NCBI GenBank assembly: GCA_965153455.1
Contig: OZ234502.1
Coordinates: forward strand, 1,777,267-1,841,266
Reading direction: 5' to 3'
DNA: 64,000 nt
DNA from: Sphagnum compactum
Lineage: Eukaryota > Bryophyta > Sphagnopsida > Sphagnales
Shown piece after piece: positions 21,998-33,003 of the stretch. Below the pieces are notes generated by a model that was not told the DNA's origin, made no database searches, and worked only from the letters and a program-made list of their open reading frames with translations. The translations under genes and the position numbers were made by a program. The stretch's first letter is position 1; the number at the start of each line of letters is the position of its first letter.

Positions 21998-22059
21998 CTT
22001 TAAAAATTCAAAGAACTTTCCACATATTGAAATTTTGGAAAGTTCTTTGAATTTTAAAG
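21998..22059. repeat. Foldback, about 23-bp stem with 15-base loop
   Basis: Arms at 21998-22021 (CTTTAAAAATTCAAAGAACT then TTCC) and 22037-22059 (GGAAAGTTCTTTGAAT then TTTAAAG) pair along their length with one bulged A. It could be the relic of a foldback MITE or a small-RNA hairpin. Nothing around it decides. Confidence 0.6.
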
Positions 22060-22460
22060 TTTTAGAATTCCACATATTTTAGGGGATAATTATTTTTAAA
22101 ATGTGATTAATAGGTTTTTATCCTCTTAATTTTTTTTCTCATCAAATGTGTTTTATTATATGAGTCCTTTTGATAGTCCTTTACAAAATTGACGAGAGGT
22201 CTTGTGAAATTTCTCTAAGATTTCAAGCTCCCAAAACTATCCCTATTCACTTCCATTCTTTCAAAGGTATTACTATCATCCAATCTATTTTCCCTTTTTC
22301 CACCATCTACTAAGACTAATCACTCTTCTCCTCCTAAGGAAAGTTGTAAAAACAAGTTTTCAAATATTCAAATTGAAAATTATGTCCGAAAAAGAAAGCC
22401 CAAATGATCCAAATCCGTGCTTTTAAAGAGAAGGAAAAAGAAGGAGGTGAAGGAAGACCC

Positions 22461-22668
22461 TAACTTGATGGCCAATGGAAGGTTCCAATGCTTGGTGGCC
22501 CTTAAAAGGTTCCAAGCTTGGTGGCCCTTAAAAGGTTGCAAACTTGGTGGCCAATGGAAGGTTTTAATGTTTGATGACCCTCGAAAGGTTCCAAGTTTGG
22601 TGGCCAATGGAAGGTTCCAATGTTTGGTGGCCTTTGAAAGGTTCCAAGTTTGGTGGCCTTTGGAAGGA
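22461..22668 (+). repeat. Minisatellite, 26-27 bases per unit, about 8 copies
   Basis: Units of the type GGTTCCAAGTTTGGTGGCC followed by TTTGAAA or AATGGAA alternate between 26 and 27 bases. Both strands are open across it (22380-22742 minus, 22417-22824 plus), giving Trp/Gly/Phe-rich peptides that are products of the repeat, not genes. Confidence 0.85.
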
Positions 22669-23000
22669 GAAGGAAAAGCATCCTTTTCACCTCTTTTCAC
22701 TTTCCCCTTCCAACAAATTTTACTTAAACCTTTTTTTTCCATTGATATTAAGGTTTTACTTTACCATGGTTTTAGACCATTATTTTATGCCTTTCCTTCC
22801 TTTTCCTTGACCTATAAATTATAATCACGCATCTCGATGTACCAAGTCTTCCACACATTCATCGCCGAGTTAATTTTGATTGAAGATTTTTCCCTTTCCT
22901 TGAATTCATGACATTGCGCATGACCACGTCTTATGGGCTTTAAGCTGCACAAGTGAATGAAGAACTGCCTCAGGAGTCATCTTTAGATTTAACATTGATG

Positions 23001-23321
23001 CAACATCCTCGTGATGAAGATCCCGAACCACAAGAAGTGCACCTTCATCTTGAAATTGAACCCCCTCGAGCTTGGTATTATTGCATTTCTCCAAACTCTT
23101 GTACTTTGGTGATTTTCAACCCCACTTTTGGTAATGAACCTAAAACTGTCTTCAAAGGTTTTTACGAAACTAAAGACACCTCCATCTTTGTATGGTCTTC
23201 AATTTCTAGCGTTGGACATTATCGTTGGTTGCGCGGTCTAATTCATCGATTGTCCTCTAATAACAAGGCAAATTACTTAGTTCGCACCATTCGACGCATC
23301 TTAGATTTCCTACAGTTATGA
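23001..23321 (+). CDS. Small open reading frame, 106 codons, unknown
   Basis: The frame runs from ATG 23001 to 23321 and continues 16 codons upstream without an ATG. It starts MQHPRDEDPEPQEVHLHLEI, then RAWYYCISPNSCTLVIFNPT, and ends RTIRRILDFLQL. Its composition is more coding-like than its surroundings, but I recognise no domain, signal peptide or neighbour relation. It may be a single exon of a larger gene or an element fragment. Confidence 0.3.
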   Translation, partial: QHPRDEDPEPQEVHLHLEIEPPRAWYYCISPNSCTLVIFNPTFGNEPKTVFKGFYETKDTSIFVWSSISSVGHYRWLRGLIHRLSSNNKANYLVRTIRRILDFLQL

Positions 23322-23904
23322 ATCTATCACTATGGCATAGTCCAAGACTCAACATGTAATTGTAGCTCCTTGTTGAACTTACCCATAATTTGAATAAAAG
23401 TTTCATTCATCATGAAATCCATGTTGCCATTGCCACCTTATCACACTATTTATTTTAATCATTATGTTGTCTCAAATTAATCTTACGCTTACAATGTTTG
23501 AAGATTATTCTATCTCCATTGGACCGTTCATTGACACCCCTCAAGTGTTCCACAAATCTCAAACATATTTGTTTACATGACTACCCACTAAATATCAGAA
23601 CAAAACTAATGTTTTGTTGAACATTACGAATTTTGGTGTCTACTTCTAACCCCAACCTTCTAGAGATTTCTCACCTCTAATCATGCAACTAAGGTTCTAA
23701 AACTATGATTTCTAACTTTTGTTGAAATAAAAAATTAACCCTACACCTCATTCATTTAATATCGAATTAAAAAAAAACAACCCCCCATGCAACCATGCAT
23801 ACCCATCATTCCATATTCTAACATGAAGTTGCTAAAAACCCCTAATAGCCTTACCACACCCCAATATCCTTGATGTAATTCTTAAAAATTGAAATTATCG
23901 CACA

Positions 23905-25190
23905 TGGCTGTGTTGGTATGGCTCACCAAAGCCCATGACATATTTGCTAGACCCGTGACTTTGTCTAAGCTCTCTTGAACAATTAGACGAAATCCATGAC
24001 ATATTTGTTATACCCACATTGAAAATACAAATTAAGACCAAAAAGAGATGATCATAATGGTCTAAGTTACAAGTTTTTTTTATAATTGATTGTAACCCTT
24101 AATCTAGTAAAGCTTATTAATAAAAAAATTCAGTACATCAAAATAATCAGAGTAAGTTCATGACAAATTAAACCCATATTCAAAATACAAGTGTAGATAA
24201 AAAAATAGATGATTAATTTTGGTTTGGGCAAAGATTTTTGGCGATTCATTTTAATCCTTAATTTGTGCAAGTTTATTCATCACAAAAGTTCAATACTATA
24301 GATTAATTAGACCAAGTTCATGACACATTTCCTAAGCCCACACTCAAGATATAAATGAAGATTAGAAAAAAAATGATCAGCACATGGAACTTGTTACAAG
24401 ATTTTTGACAACTAGAATTATAATCCTTAATTTGATGAAATTTGTTCATCACAAAAACTTAAAACATCCAAATAATCAGACCAAGTTGGGGCTGACATAT
24501 GCTACCATGGAGATTGGAAACACAAATGAAAACCAGAAACATGCATAATGAACTTTAACAAAGTTAATTATGCAACCCTTAACTTTGTATTGAACATAAA
24601 TCATAAAAACTTACAAAATTCAAATCATTAAAAATTGGAAAAATTCACCCAAGTCTCTGGAAAACATATCAATTTGTGTTTTTTGCTTATAAGCTTTAAA
24701 TGAACTAGGATTTAATCACATCTAGAAAATCAAAAATAATAAATACATCATTTGTAAAAAAACAGTAAAAGATCAAATATTGAGCTAAATTGATGAACTT
24801 TTCCATGAATTATAGAAGATAAAGGTCCATACATTTGAGGGTCTGAATCAAGAACTTTGAAACTTGATTATATGTAACCCTTAATTATGGAGAGGTTGAA
24901 GCACACAAAGAATTAATAATTGCATTCAATTAAGAGATTCCAATCTTTACTATGTGCATTTTACGTAAACAAAAATTGGACTTGTCCATGTACCAAGGAC
25001 TTGAAACCAATTTGAAATCAACACCCTTCAACAATATATTCCCATTTTCCATTCCATCAACCACATATCCAAAACAAATGAATAAGAAAGTTCATATCAT
25101 TAAGGTCCAGTCTGCAAGTAGCCTTTCAAGTTATAACATTAGGATTGTAACCTTTAAATGAGTAAAACTTAAATCACAAGAAATTGGAGA
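23905..25190 (+). repeat. Degenerate satellite-like array, period about 160-175 bases
   Basis: Recurring landmarks are AAGTTCATGACA (about 24154 and 24314) with variants near 23990 and 24483; AACCCTTAAT or ATCCTTAATTTG; and CATCACAAAAACTTA. They recur at spacings of about 160-175 bases, the last units being very diverged. No coding sequence. Confidence 0.55.
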
Positions 25191-25687
25191 CTTTAGGGAT
25201 TGTAAACACATTTTTCAAACAAGAATATGTACAAGAAGAAACTAAAATTGAACCATTCCTATTTGTCTAGTAGACCAAAAATGATCTACTTGACCAACCA
25301 CAGATCCAAAATCCAAAAGCCATAGACAACCATGAAAAATTCAATAGAAAACCAGAAATTATCAGAACATTGTAAAAAGAATCAAATGGAAAAATGGAAA
25401 AACATGTACCTATGGTTCTTCAAGAAAGTGAGTAACATGTTCTTCTCATATGTTCTTCATGATGTGATGCTTCATGATGTCCTTTTTGTTTGGACTAACC
25501 CTTGTTTCATTTGTCTAAAATTCCACCACTACATCAACAACACCCTTTGTGAGCACATCTCTTTATTTTGCTTGGGTTACAAGGCCCATTGCATGCTAGA
25601 ACCATTGTCAAGTTGTATTCTCCTACTCTGTCCTTTGCTCAAAATTATTTGACTTGTTCCAATGAGATGGCCTACTATAGCAAGACT

Positions 25688-26152
25688 CTAGGTAGAACTT
25701 GAAACAACCATATTGCTAACAACATTTTTGACTTTCATCTCATCAAGATTATGACCAACCTTGATACCCTGCCAATCTCTTCTCATGTTGTCAACAATTT
25801 CAATTGTTGTCTCATATTGTTTTGAATTCACAACCACATTAGGCATTGCATCTTGCAAGATAGGTTGTTTCAAAAGTTTTTCCATGGCCAATCGTTGGTA
25901 GTTAAGGCCTTTCATGCTTGTCATTTGATGCAAGAGTGGTGTAATACGATTTGCAAGTCTAGACATCGACCTTTCTATGTCACCAATGTAAGTAGGATTA
26001 CCATTTGCAATGATTTGTTGGCCTTAATCGTTTTTCTTCTAGTAGCCCTAGACTTGCGTTGTCGATCCCTTGCCACCAACCTTTTTGTGGCTTGTGCCTC
26101 CAAGGCTTTCCTAGTGCCTTGTCCATCTCATTGTTGATTCTTCTTATTCCCC
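25688..26152 (-). pseudogene. Minus-strand coding relic with one stop and one frameshift
   Basis: On the minus strand the reading starts MGNKKNQQ at 26152, meets a TGA, continues DGQGTRKALEAQATKRLVAR and a basic stretch (RDRQRKSRATRRKTIKANKS), and after a one-base shift near 25990 runs NPTYIGDIERSMSRLANRIT to a stop at 25688. It is about 150 residues, basic N-terminus then helical. It looks like the C-terminal part of an unidentified, possibly element-encoded, protein. Confidence 0.4.
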
Positions 26153-26724
26153 ATCAAAAGCACCAATAAATCACAACCTTAAATCATAAGCAGGCCTGTG
26201 CCTATGCTAAAAAACCTACACCCAAAATTGTTATATCAACAAATCTTTTAAACACAACTTTGCACAAGTTGCTACAAAACAATAGGATTGATCATGTGTT
26301 GTTTCATGACCTATAAACCAAACATAAACTTAAGAGAACTTGTAAACCTGCACAAACAACAATACTAAAACTTATGCAACTAACAAATTGACAAGTTCTT
26401 TAAAAAATCATAATGCGAAGAAAAGAAGTAGATCACTTGTTCAAGTATGTCCATCTTCAATTGGTCCAACGAAACCAATATCCACCGACCACCAATGTGC
26501 ACATAGGCCTTCAAAACCTAGTTCACCTTTTTCACAAAGAAACAAAAGTTCTTAAAATTACAATGATAAATCTGTGGTTTGACAAGGATGAAATTCACAC
26601 CCCAAGGATGCACTCGTAAAGAAAATTTGTAGACAATAAGGTCACCAAGTTTTGGGCGATTGATGTAGTAAAAAAGTAAAGGCTCTATTTCAAACACATG
26701 AGGTTTCCACTAGTAAAAATATTG

Positions 26725-26817
26725 TTGCATGTGATTGTCATTTGTAATTAGTTTTTACTTGCAAGCGACAATTGGGACTAAATTGGTTGTAATAACAAAT
26801 GACAAGTTGCATGCGAA
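26725..26817. mobile_element. MITE-like foldback element
   Basis: GCATGTGATTGTCATTTGT (from about 26725) pairs imperfectly with the complement of ACAAATGACAAGTTGCATGC (about 26798-26817). A second sequence with the same words (CACATGTGA, ACAAATGACA, and an ACTAGAAAAA or ACTAGTAAAAA edge) lies at 31540-31770. A non-autonomous element family is likely; ends and target duplication are unresolved. Confidence 0.4.
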
Positions 26818-26927
26818 AACTAGTCACATGTGATGGATGAAATATTTTTTCATCGAATACATATATGGCCGGCATATAGTGTATACATGAACGATCTTGC
26901 AAATATATTGGTGACCAGTTGCATTCT

Positions 26928-27118
26928 ACCATGTGACACCCACTTAGACTTACACCACATGGCACCTATATAGCTTACGTGTCACATAGGTTTAGATATA
27001 GGCCATGTGGCACCTAGGTCTAGACCGTATGCCACATGGCACTTAACTTCTATGGCACCTAGGTTTAGACATATGCCATGTGGCACTTAGGTGTAGACAT
27101 ATGCCACGTGCCATTTTT
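26928..27118 (+). repeat. Minisatellite with CCATGTGGCACCTAGG units
   Basis: About six imperfect units of CCATGTGGCACCTAGGTTTA plus GACATATG (about 28 bases, some shortened). One unit contains the palindrome CACGTG (27105-27110), the core of a plant G-box, here probably by chance mutation of CATGTG. Confidence 0.7.
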
Positions 27119-27124
27119 AAGTCA

Positions 27125-27445
27125 AATTAAATAATTATTATTTTCTTAAAAAATGTTAAAGATGTGTATGTTTTGGAAAAAAATTATAGAATGAAGTTTA
27201 AAGTTTTTTGATTTGGACAAAATATGATAAAGATAATAATGATTACAAAAAAGAAAATAACTTCAAAACATCATTGTTGAAATGTATTAAATTGTAAGAT
27301 TCAAATGCATTTTCAATCAAATTAATTTTTTTTTATTTCTTAAAAATATTAAAATGTGTACATCGTGACAAAATCTTCTAGATTGAAGTTTCATTCTTTT
27401 TCATTTGGACATAGTATGAAAAAGATAATAATAGTTAAATTTGGT
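27125..27445 (+). repeat. Tandem duplication, period about 195 bases
   Basis: ATTATTTTCTTAAAAAATGT at about 27135 and TTATTTCTTAAAAATATTAA at about 27332 start two copies. Both continue with a GAATGAAGTTT/GATTGAAGTTT word, TTTGGACA and AAAGATAATAAT. AT-rich and non-coding. Confidence 0.55.
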
Positions 27446-27511
27446 TTTTACAAAACATTTGGAATAAACATTGTATAAAATACAATCATCACCTCATTTG
27501 TTTCAAATCAA

Positions 27512-29017
27512 ATGAGGTGGTTGGATGGGGAAAGCAATGGAGTTTGCCTTGAGACGAAGGCAGTCGACAAACACCGAGAGAGGAACAAGACAGGAAAGCT
27601 TACAATTTCCGTGATCTCTGAGTGCCGCCACTGCTTGTATCCGGTGTATTCTGAGAAGAAGTGCGGTGTTCTGCAAAAGTTGTTGCTGGGTAAAGTGGAA
27701 TTGCGGTTGCACACCACGTAGCAGCAAGCTCTTCTTGGTCGACCTCCCTCTTCTCCATGTGGTGGTGGAGCTGCTGCTGCTGCTTGTGGTCTAGAAAAGA
27801 ATTAAATCTTGCGCATTGCAAGTGCTGCACTGATGATGAAGAAGACATCGCTGCTTCTCAAAAACCCTTGGCAATTGCTTTCTCTCGCTCCTCACAATCC
27901 AAGAGCATCCCAAGTAGACCCAATGAAATTCCCTCTCAAGCGTCCAACCCAAATGCAATCTCTCTGTCTGACGACCACCACCTGCGGTTTTGTTGGTGGG
28001 ACAATTCCAGGTTGAACATCATCAGTCCACTTGCAATGGTCCTAAAACTCTGCAAAACCCCGGCACCCAAAAAAGCACCACTAACCCTACAAAGCTGAGC
28101 ACCCGTAGTTTTGATGCTCTTGCTTCTTCCCGTCCTCGTTACAAACTCATCGCTAGTTCCGTTTATGTTTCTATTTCCAAACATTTTGCCTCAAGTCCGT
28201 CCTTGAGTGGCTACCTGGATGCATTGATACTGAATGAAAGCAGCACTGAGCCATCCTGTCCTCCTAGTTCACATGCGTCGTTCGAGTCTCTGGAGCAGCA
28301 ACAGCAGCATCAGCAACAGGAGGAGGAGGAGGAGGAGGAGGATCAAGAGACTAGAAGAACAAGTCTAAGTCCCAGGAGCAACTGCTTCAACATCATCCTT
28401 GATTTCGCTGCTCGTCTCAGTGCAGCAGCAGCAACAACTGCAAGGCACAACTTAACTCCCGGGCTGCCATCTTCATGTACCTCCTGCACTTCCACATCTG
28501 TACCCACATGAGAAGCTCTCGATGAGTTGCAATGGCACTGATCAGGCAGAGGAGCTTTGCCCCTTTCCGCCTGCAATTGCAAATGCAGGTTCTTTGCCAT
28601 TACTTGCAAACACAACTTTGCTTTGATTCACCATCACCTGCAAATGCAGCTGCTGCTTTGGATGCACCATCACCTGCAAATGCGAATGCAGGTGCTTGGG
28701 ATTCAGCTGCTGCGGATATGACATCACCTGCAAATGCAAATGCAGCTGCTGCTGCTGTTGCTGCAGATGTGTTGCCATCGCTTGGAAATCAGCTGCTCTG
28801 GATGCACGATTGGTTGCAAATGCAGACGCTGTTTTGAGTATTGCAGCTGGTTTGGATTTGTCATCGTCATCTGCGAATGCAGCTGCTTGGGATTTGCCAT
28901 CATCTGAAGCTGGTGTGGATCTCATGGAAGTTCAGAACTGCCAAGCTTTGGGAGGATGTGAAGTGTCGGGGAGCACAAGATGGACAAAAGTTCGTCATCA
29001 CAGAGTATACTTCATTG
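27512..29017 (+). pseudogene. Candidate gene or recent pseudogene, Ser/Ala-rich with Gln/Glu runs
   Basis: A GC-richer island in the spacer with coding-like composition in shifting frames. 27512-27721 reads MRWLDGESNGVCLETKAVDK and ends at a stop. 27757-28098 and then 27990-28511 (frame change) read QSKSIPSRPNEIPSQ, then STRSFDALASSRPRYKLIAS, a Gln run and a Glu run (28294-28342), then NIILDFAARLSAAAATTARH. From 28540 the product is an Ala/Asn/Ser repeat (SPANANAAA units) that changes frame near 28620 and 28790 and ends SGSTRWTKVRHHRVYFI at a consensus donor (GTGAGT at 29018). Two or three frameshifts, if not introns, make it a pseudogene. No family recognised; the frequent frame changes may instead reflect short introns. 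Confidence 0.4.
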
Positions 29018-31000
29018 TGAGTGCACGAGATTTTCCTCTACATTTTCCTCTGATTTCTGGCTTTGTTTCTGACCTCCTGCGCCTTCTTTTTTCTCTTGCT
29101 CTCAAACTGTGCCATATCTCAGCAGTGTATTGTGGGTGATTTCACTTCTCTACTCAAAAGCTCCAGTTTTGATGATTTCTTTTGTGGTTTCTTCAACTTT
29201 GTTTGCATCTCTCTCTGTTGCTAGCTGTTCCATTGGAGAATTGAGTTTTTTGTGGAAAAGGTTTAGATTTTTCTTCCCCATTTTTGCTTTTAGTGTGATG
29301 AATGACAGCGTGTTTTCTTTTTGAAGAATTGGGTGTTTTCTTTTGAAGAATTGTGTGATTGATTTTTGAAGAATTGTGTGGTTGGTTGTGAAGAATTGGG
29401 TGCTAACAGTAAATTTGTGTGTCTGTGATTTGACGGTGGTCAATTTTTTGTGCCTACAACAGTTTTCAATGTGCAAGGTTCTTAAGCGTGTGCTCTTCAG
29501 ACAGCGAAACCAGAAGTAGAACTGAAGCCAGAAGTAGAACTGAAGCAGTGTTATCATTATGATATCTGTCTAATGGAATCTGCAATTCATAAAGGTTAGC
29601 AATTTGTTCCTTCTTTTCCTTCCTTTTGTTTATAACATCTCTCACAATTTCACATGAGATTTGAGTCACCTGGTTTTAAAGAAGAAACATCCATAACTTT
29701 ACGGATTTTTTCAATCTTGGGTGACAGTGCTTGAGGGTGACATTATTACTACTGAGGAGTCCCACTGGGGTTGTGATATTATGCAGTCCTCATTGAGTTC
29801 ACTCTTCAAGGTGTAACAATTTCTCCTGTGTTTTTGGGTGTTTTGTACAGCCAACTGAATACTGATTTTGCTCTGAAATAAAGTAAAATAAAGAGAGCAA
29901 TGCCTGCAACCCAAAGAGATTGTCTAATTATGTTGGTGGTTTCAGCCAGACTTAGAGGGCAACGCAGATTCTTGCAGATCCTTGCTGTTTAGTGTTGTAT
30001 CAAAGCTTGGCATAGCAAACAAGCATTGGTGGCATGTGCACATAGGACATTATTAACTCAAATATGGATTGATTGTGCTGGTAAGAAATCTTTTTACCAG
30101 AGCTTTTCAATCTTGAACGCAAGGGTATAACAAAAATTCATATATGGTAGGGCCATTTGTACAATAGACTCAACTCAATGAACCTCAAGAATAGAAGGTG
30201 TTACCATAGGGGAAAAAAACACTCCCAGACAATTGTGACTCTGCCACACTATAAAAGACTCTAGCATAAATTCTATGAAATGGCCTCTAGACTAAATTAA
30301 TATGGTGTGACTTAAAAATTAATTATTTTTGAGCAACTGGTGAGTGAGAAGGGATGACAAAGGGGTGCCAAGAGTGATTTCAAGTGTGCCAAAGCAATCG
30401 CAAAAAAATTGGGAAATAGACAAGCGGCATGGGACAATGGGCAATGTCACGGGTGATGGCAAGGATGTGTGACGCAAAAAAAATTTGTGTGATGCAGGGC
30501 GACAAGGATGATGGAATGACGAGAAGGATGATGAGGGACTTCAATGGGTGCCAGGAAGGATTGATGAGGAACATTGAGAGGGATGGCAAGGTGCCATTAA
30601 AGACATTTCTACTGTTGCTATTGCTGCTATACTAGCCATCAAATTTGTACTGAGCATGACAAGATTGGAGGTTTGAAGAACCAAGTTTGTGAAGAAGTTG
30701 TTGATCACGGTATCTACTAGTCAAACTTAGAGGAGAAGAAACCTACTGTGCTGCTATTATGCATAGAAACACAATCCATGCATATGATGAAGGAATGCCA
30801 CTGTTATTTCTCTTTTGCTAGGATTCCTTGCATCATGTGTACAAAGTCATCAATATTACAAGGAAGCAGAACAATGGAGTGCAAGAAACATAAACAATGC
30901 AATCCTTTATGAGAGAGAAAAAAGATAGTTATTCATTGGTGTTCACGTGCTACCTTCAATTTGGAATTTTCATCCTAACAACAAGTAGCACACCCAATGG
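29018..31000. other. Possible intron/downstream region, then AT-rich spacer
   Basis: A donor-like site opens this stretch, and a possible acceptor (CTACAACAG) ends near 29462, followed by a short frame FSMCKVLKRVLFRQRNQK. A 19-base word (CCAGAAGTAGAACTGAAG) is duplicated at 29508-29546. Nothing further is supported up to 31000, apart from the minisatellite listed separately. Confidence 0.35.
29323..29403 (+). repeat. Short minisatellite, GAAGAATTGTGTG units
   Basis: Four imperfect units of GAAGAATTGTGTGGTTG or GAAGAATTGGGTGTTTTC type, about 20-26 bases each. The minus-strand open frame here (29150-29557) is its translation. Confidence 0.65.
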
Positions 31001-31400
31001 ATGAAGTTTCCAACTATTAGATGAAATGTTTCTGATTAATGGATGAACTTTTCAACTAATGGATTAATTCTTTGACTACAATCATACATGGGCCATTTCA
31101 ACATTAGGTTATATTTAGAAATGTTGGAATTTCCTCCAAAAAAATTTTAAAACATTTTTTGAAAGAAAACGAAAAAATATGATGGAATATTTGGGAATAT
31201 ATCATTTGCTCAAATGAAATCTTCAAAATGAATGAATTAATAGATAAATATTTGTTGAATTGGCCAAGGTGTTATGGTAATGGTTGACATTTCTAATTAA
31301 TGGATGAAGTTTTTGCATAATGGACGAACTTTTCAACTGATAGATGAACTATGATTAATGGATGTACTTTCAACTAAATTGGACGAATTTTTTATTAATG
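31000..31400 (+). repeat. Degenerate tandem repeat, ATTAATGGATGAAC units
   Basis: Words of the type AATGGATGAACTTTTCAACT recur every 25-30 bases at 31000-31076 and again at 31285-31400, with a non-repeat stretch between them. Non-coding. Confidence 0.55.
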
Positions 31401-31539
31401 GATGAGCTAGTTTGATTTTAGAAATTTCAAACTTTAGTTGATATTTTATGAGTGCTGGCAAAGCCAAGTAACAATGAATCTAGATGTTTACACTTGTTGG
31501 ATAAACACATATTTCACATTTAAAAAGACATTTTGTTAT

Positions 31540-31770
31540 ACTAGAAAAAAAAAACTAGATTTTGTGGTTGGTGCTTGCAATTAACTTATAATTGCAAACA
31601 ACATATACAACTAAGATTCCCGTAGGTGTGAAAGTCAAATCACATGTGACCATAGTCACAAATGACATGGATTGTGGATGAGAGAAAAAAATCAAAAAAA
31701 TATGGTTTCATCCTTTGAGCGATCGTATGTGTATTGTTGTTTGCAATTACCATGTGATTTATTCAGTCAA
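31540..31770. mobile_element. Second MITE-like sequence
   Basis: It shares ACTAGAAAAA, TTGCAATT/AATTGCAA, CACATGTGA and ACAAATGACATG words with the foldback at 26725-26817, and holds short inverted segments (GCTTGCAATTA and TAATTGCAAAC). Probably a related non-autonomous element; borders not resolved. Confidence 0.3.
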
Positions 31771-33003
31771 CAATAAAAGTGAATGATATGTTGCCATGTG
31801 TCAATAATTTTTATTATTTTATTATTTAATATAATCTTGGAAAAAAATCCAAGGTGTCCAATTTGTGTGTTCACCATTACGACACACGGCAAATCCACAA
31901 ATATTTCAAATTTTGATTAGGTAGGGGATGGAGGGTTTAGAGGGTTGGTTACCCACGTCGTTAGGTGATCGTGTTAGCCCAAGCCAAAATTGGTGACGAT
32001 TAGTTTTAGGACCGTATTTTTCATGAGGCCAATGAGAAGGCTCTTGACATGCTGTCAGGAGGATCTAGTCTTTTCCTTTTGAGTTTGGGAGGGCAGTGGG
32101 GCTAGGGGGAGGGGATTTTTTTGTTTTTATTTTGCAGTTTCCAATGTGTTCCCAATATGTTCCCATCACTTTCTCAAGGGGTTCCTCAAGTTCCCAATAT
32201 CACCACGCTTTTATCACATATGCTTTGCTTGAAGTAGAACTTCTGCATATTTAAACAATAAAGGTGGGCCAAAGGGAAACACCTGTGTCCTTGTATGTTG
32301 GGGAGGGACCAATGTTTCCGAAAAAAAGTTGACAATGGGCCAATCAAAGTGGCCTCTTCTTCTTTTTCAAAATAAAAAAACTTTGGGTGCACCATCTAAC
32401 TAATTAATAGAAGCAACAATGGGTACTCTAACAATAGATCGATGTTATGAAAAAGTCCCAAAACTATTCCCATCAGTGTTTTGCATGTCCTCCTCAAAAG
32501 TTAGTCTTCTTTGCACGGTTTCATTTGCATTTTCCACAGGTATTTTCACTATCACAGACATAGGGTGGTGCTGTTGAGGTTGCATACATTGACACATATA
32601 GGCTATTGTTACATATTCTTACTTGTTATAGATAACTTTTACCTCATCTTCTGCACCTGATCAATGTAAAAAATCACCTTATGCTTTGCACTGAATGAAA
32701 TGTAAAATGGATTACAATGAAGGATCACATGTAAAAAATGATGAAATCTTCACCCGCCACTGAGGCTGCCCTGAAACAAGTGGGCAGTTGGAGTGAAAGT
32801 TCCTCAAGGATGAAATCCTAAACCTGAACAGAATATACAACTAAGTCTGTGGGCACAGTAGTATACTGTGTCACAAGGAAAGCTAATCAATCTGTAGGAA
32901 GATTTTCTTCCATGTACATTGATTGGGATTACAGCTTTCCTCAGTGAATAAGCCTTCAATTTTTTCTTGTGTGCGTATACCTGGGTTCCTATTTTTTGTC
33001 TGT

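Noticed and set aside
22380-22824. Two long overlapping frames of 120 and 135 codons
   Set aside because: Both come from the 26/27-base repeat; no non-repeat coding content.
25332-25652. 106-codon frame on the plus strand
   Set aside because: No domain or coding-like composition; AT-rich chance frame beside a satellite-like array.
26708-26720. CACTAGTAAAAA as a CACTA transposon end
   Set aside because: No matching opposite end, no target duplication and no transposase; the resemblance is too short.
27105-27110. CACGTG as a functional G-box
   Set aside because: It sits in a minisatellite unit as a single-base variant of CATGTG, with no gene start nearby.
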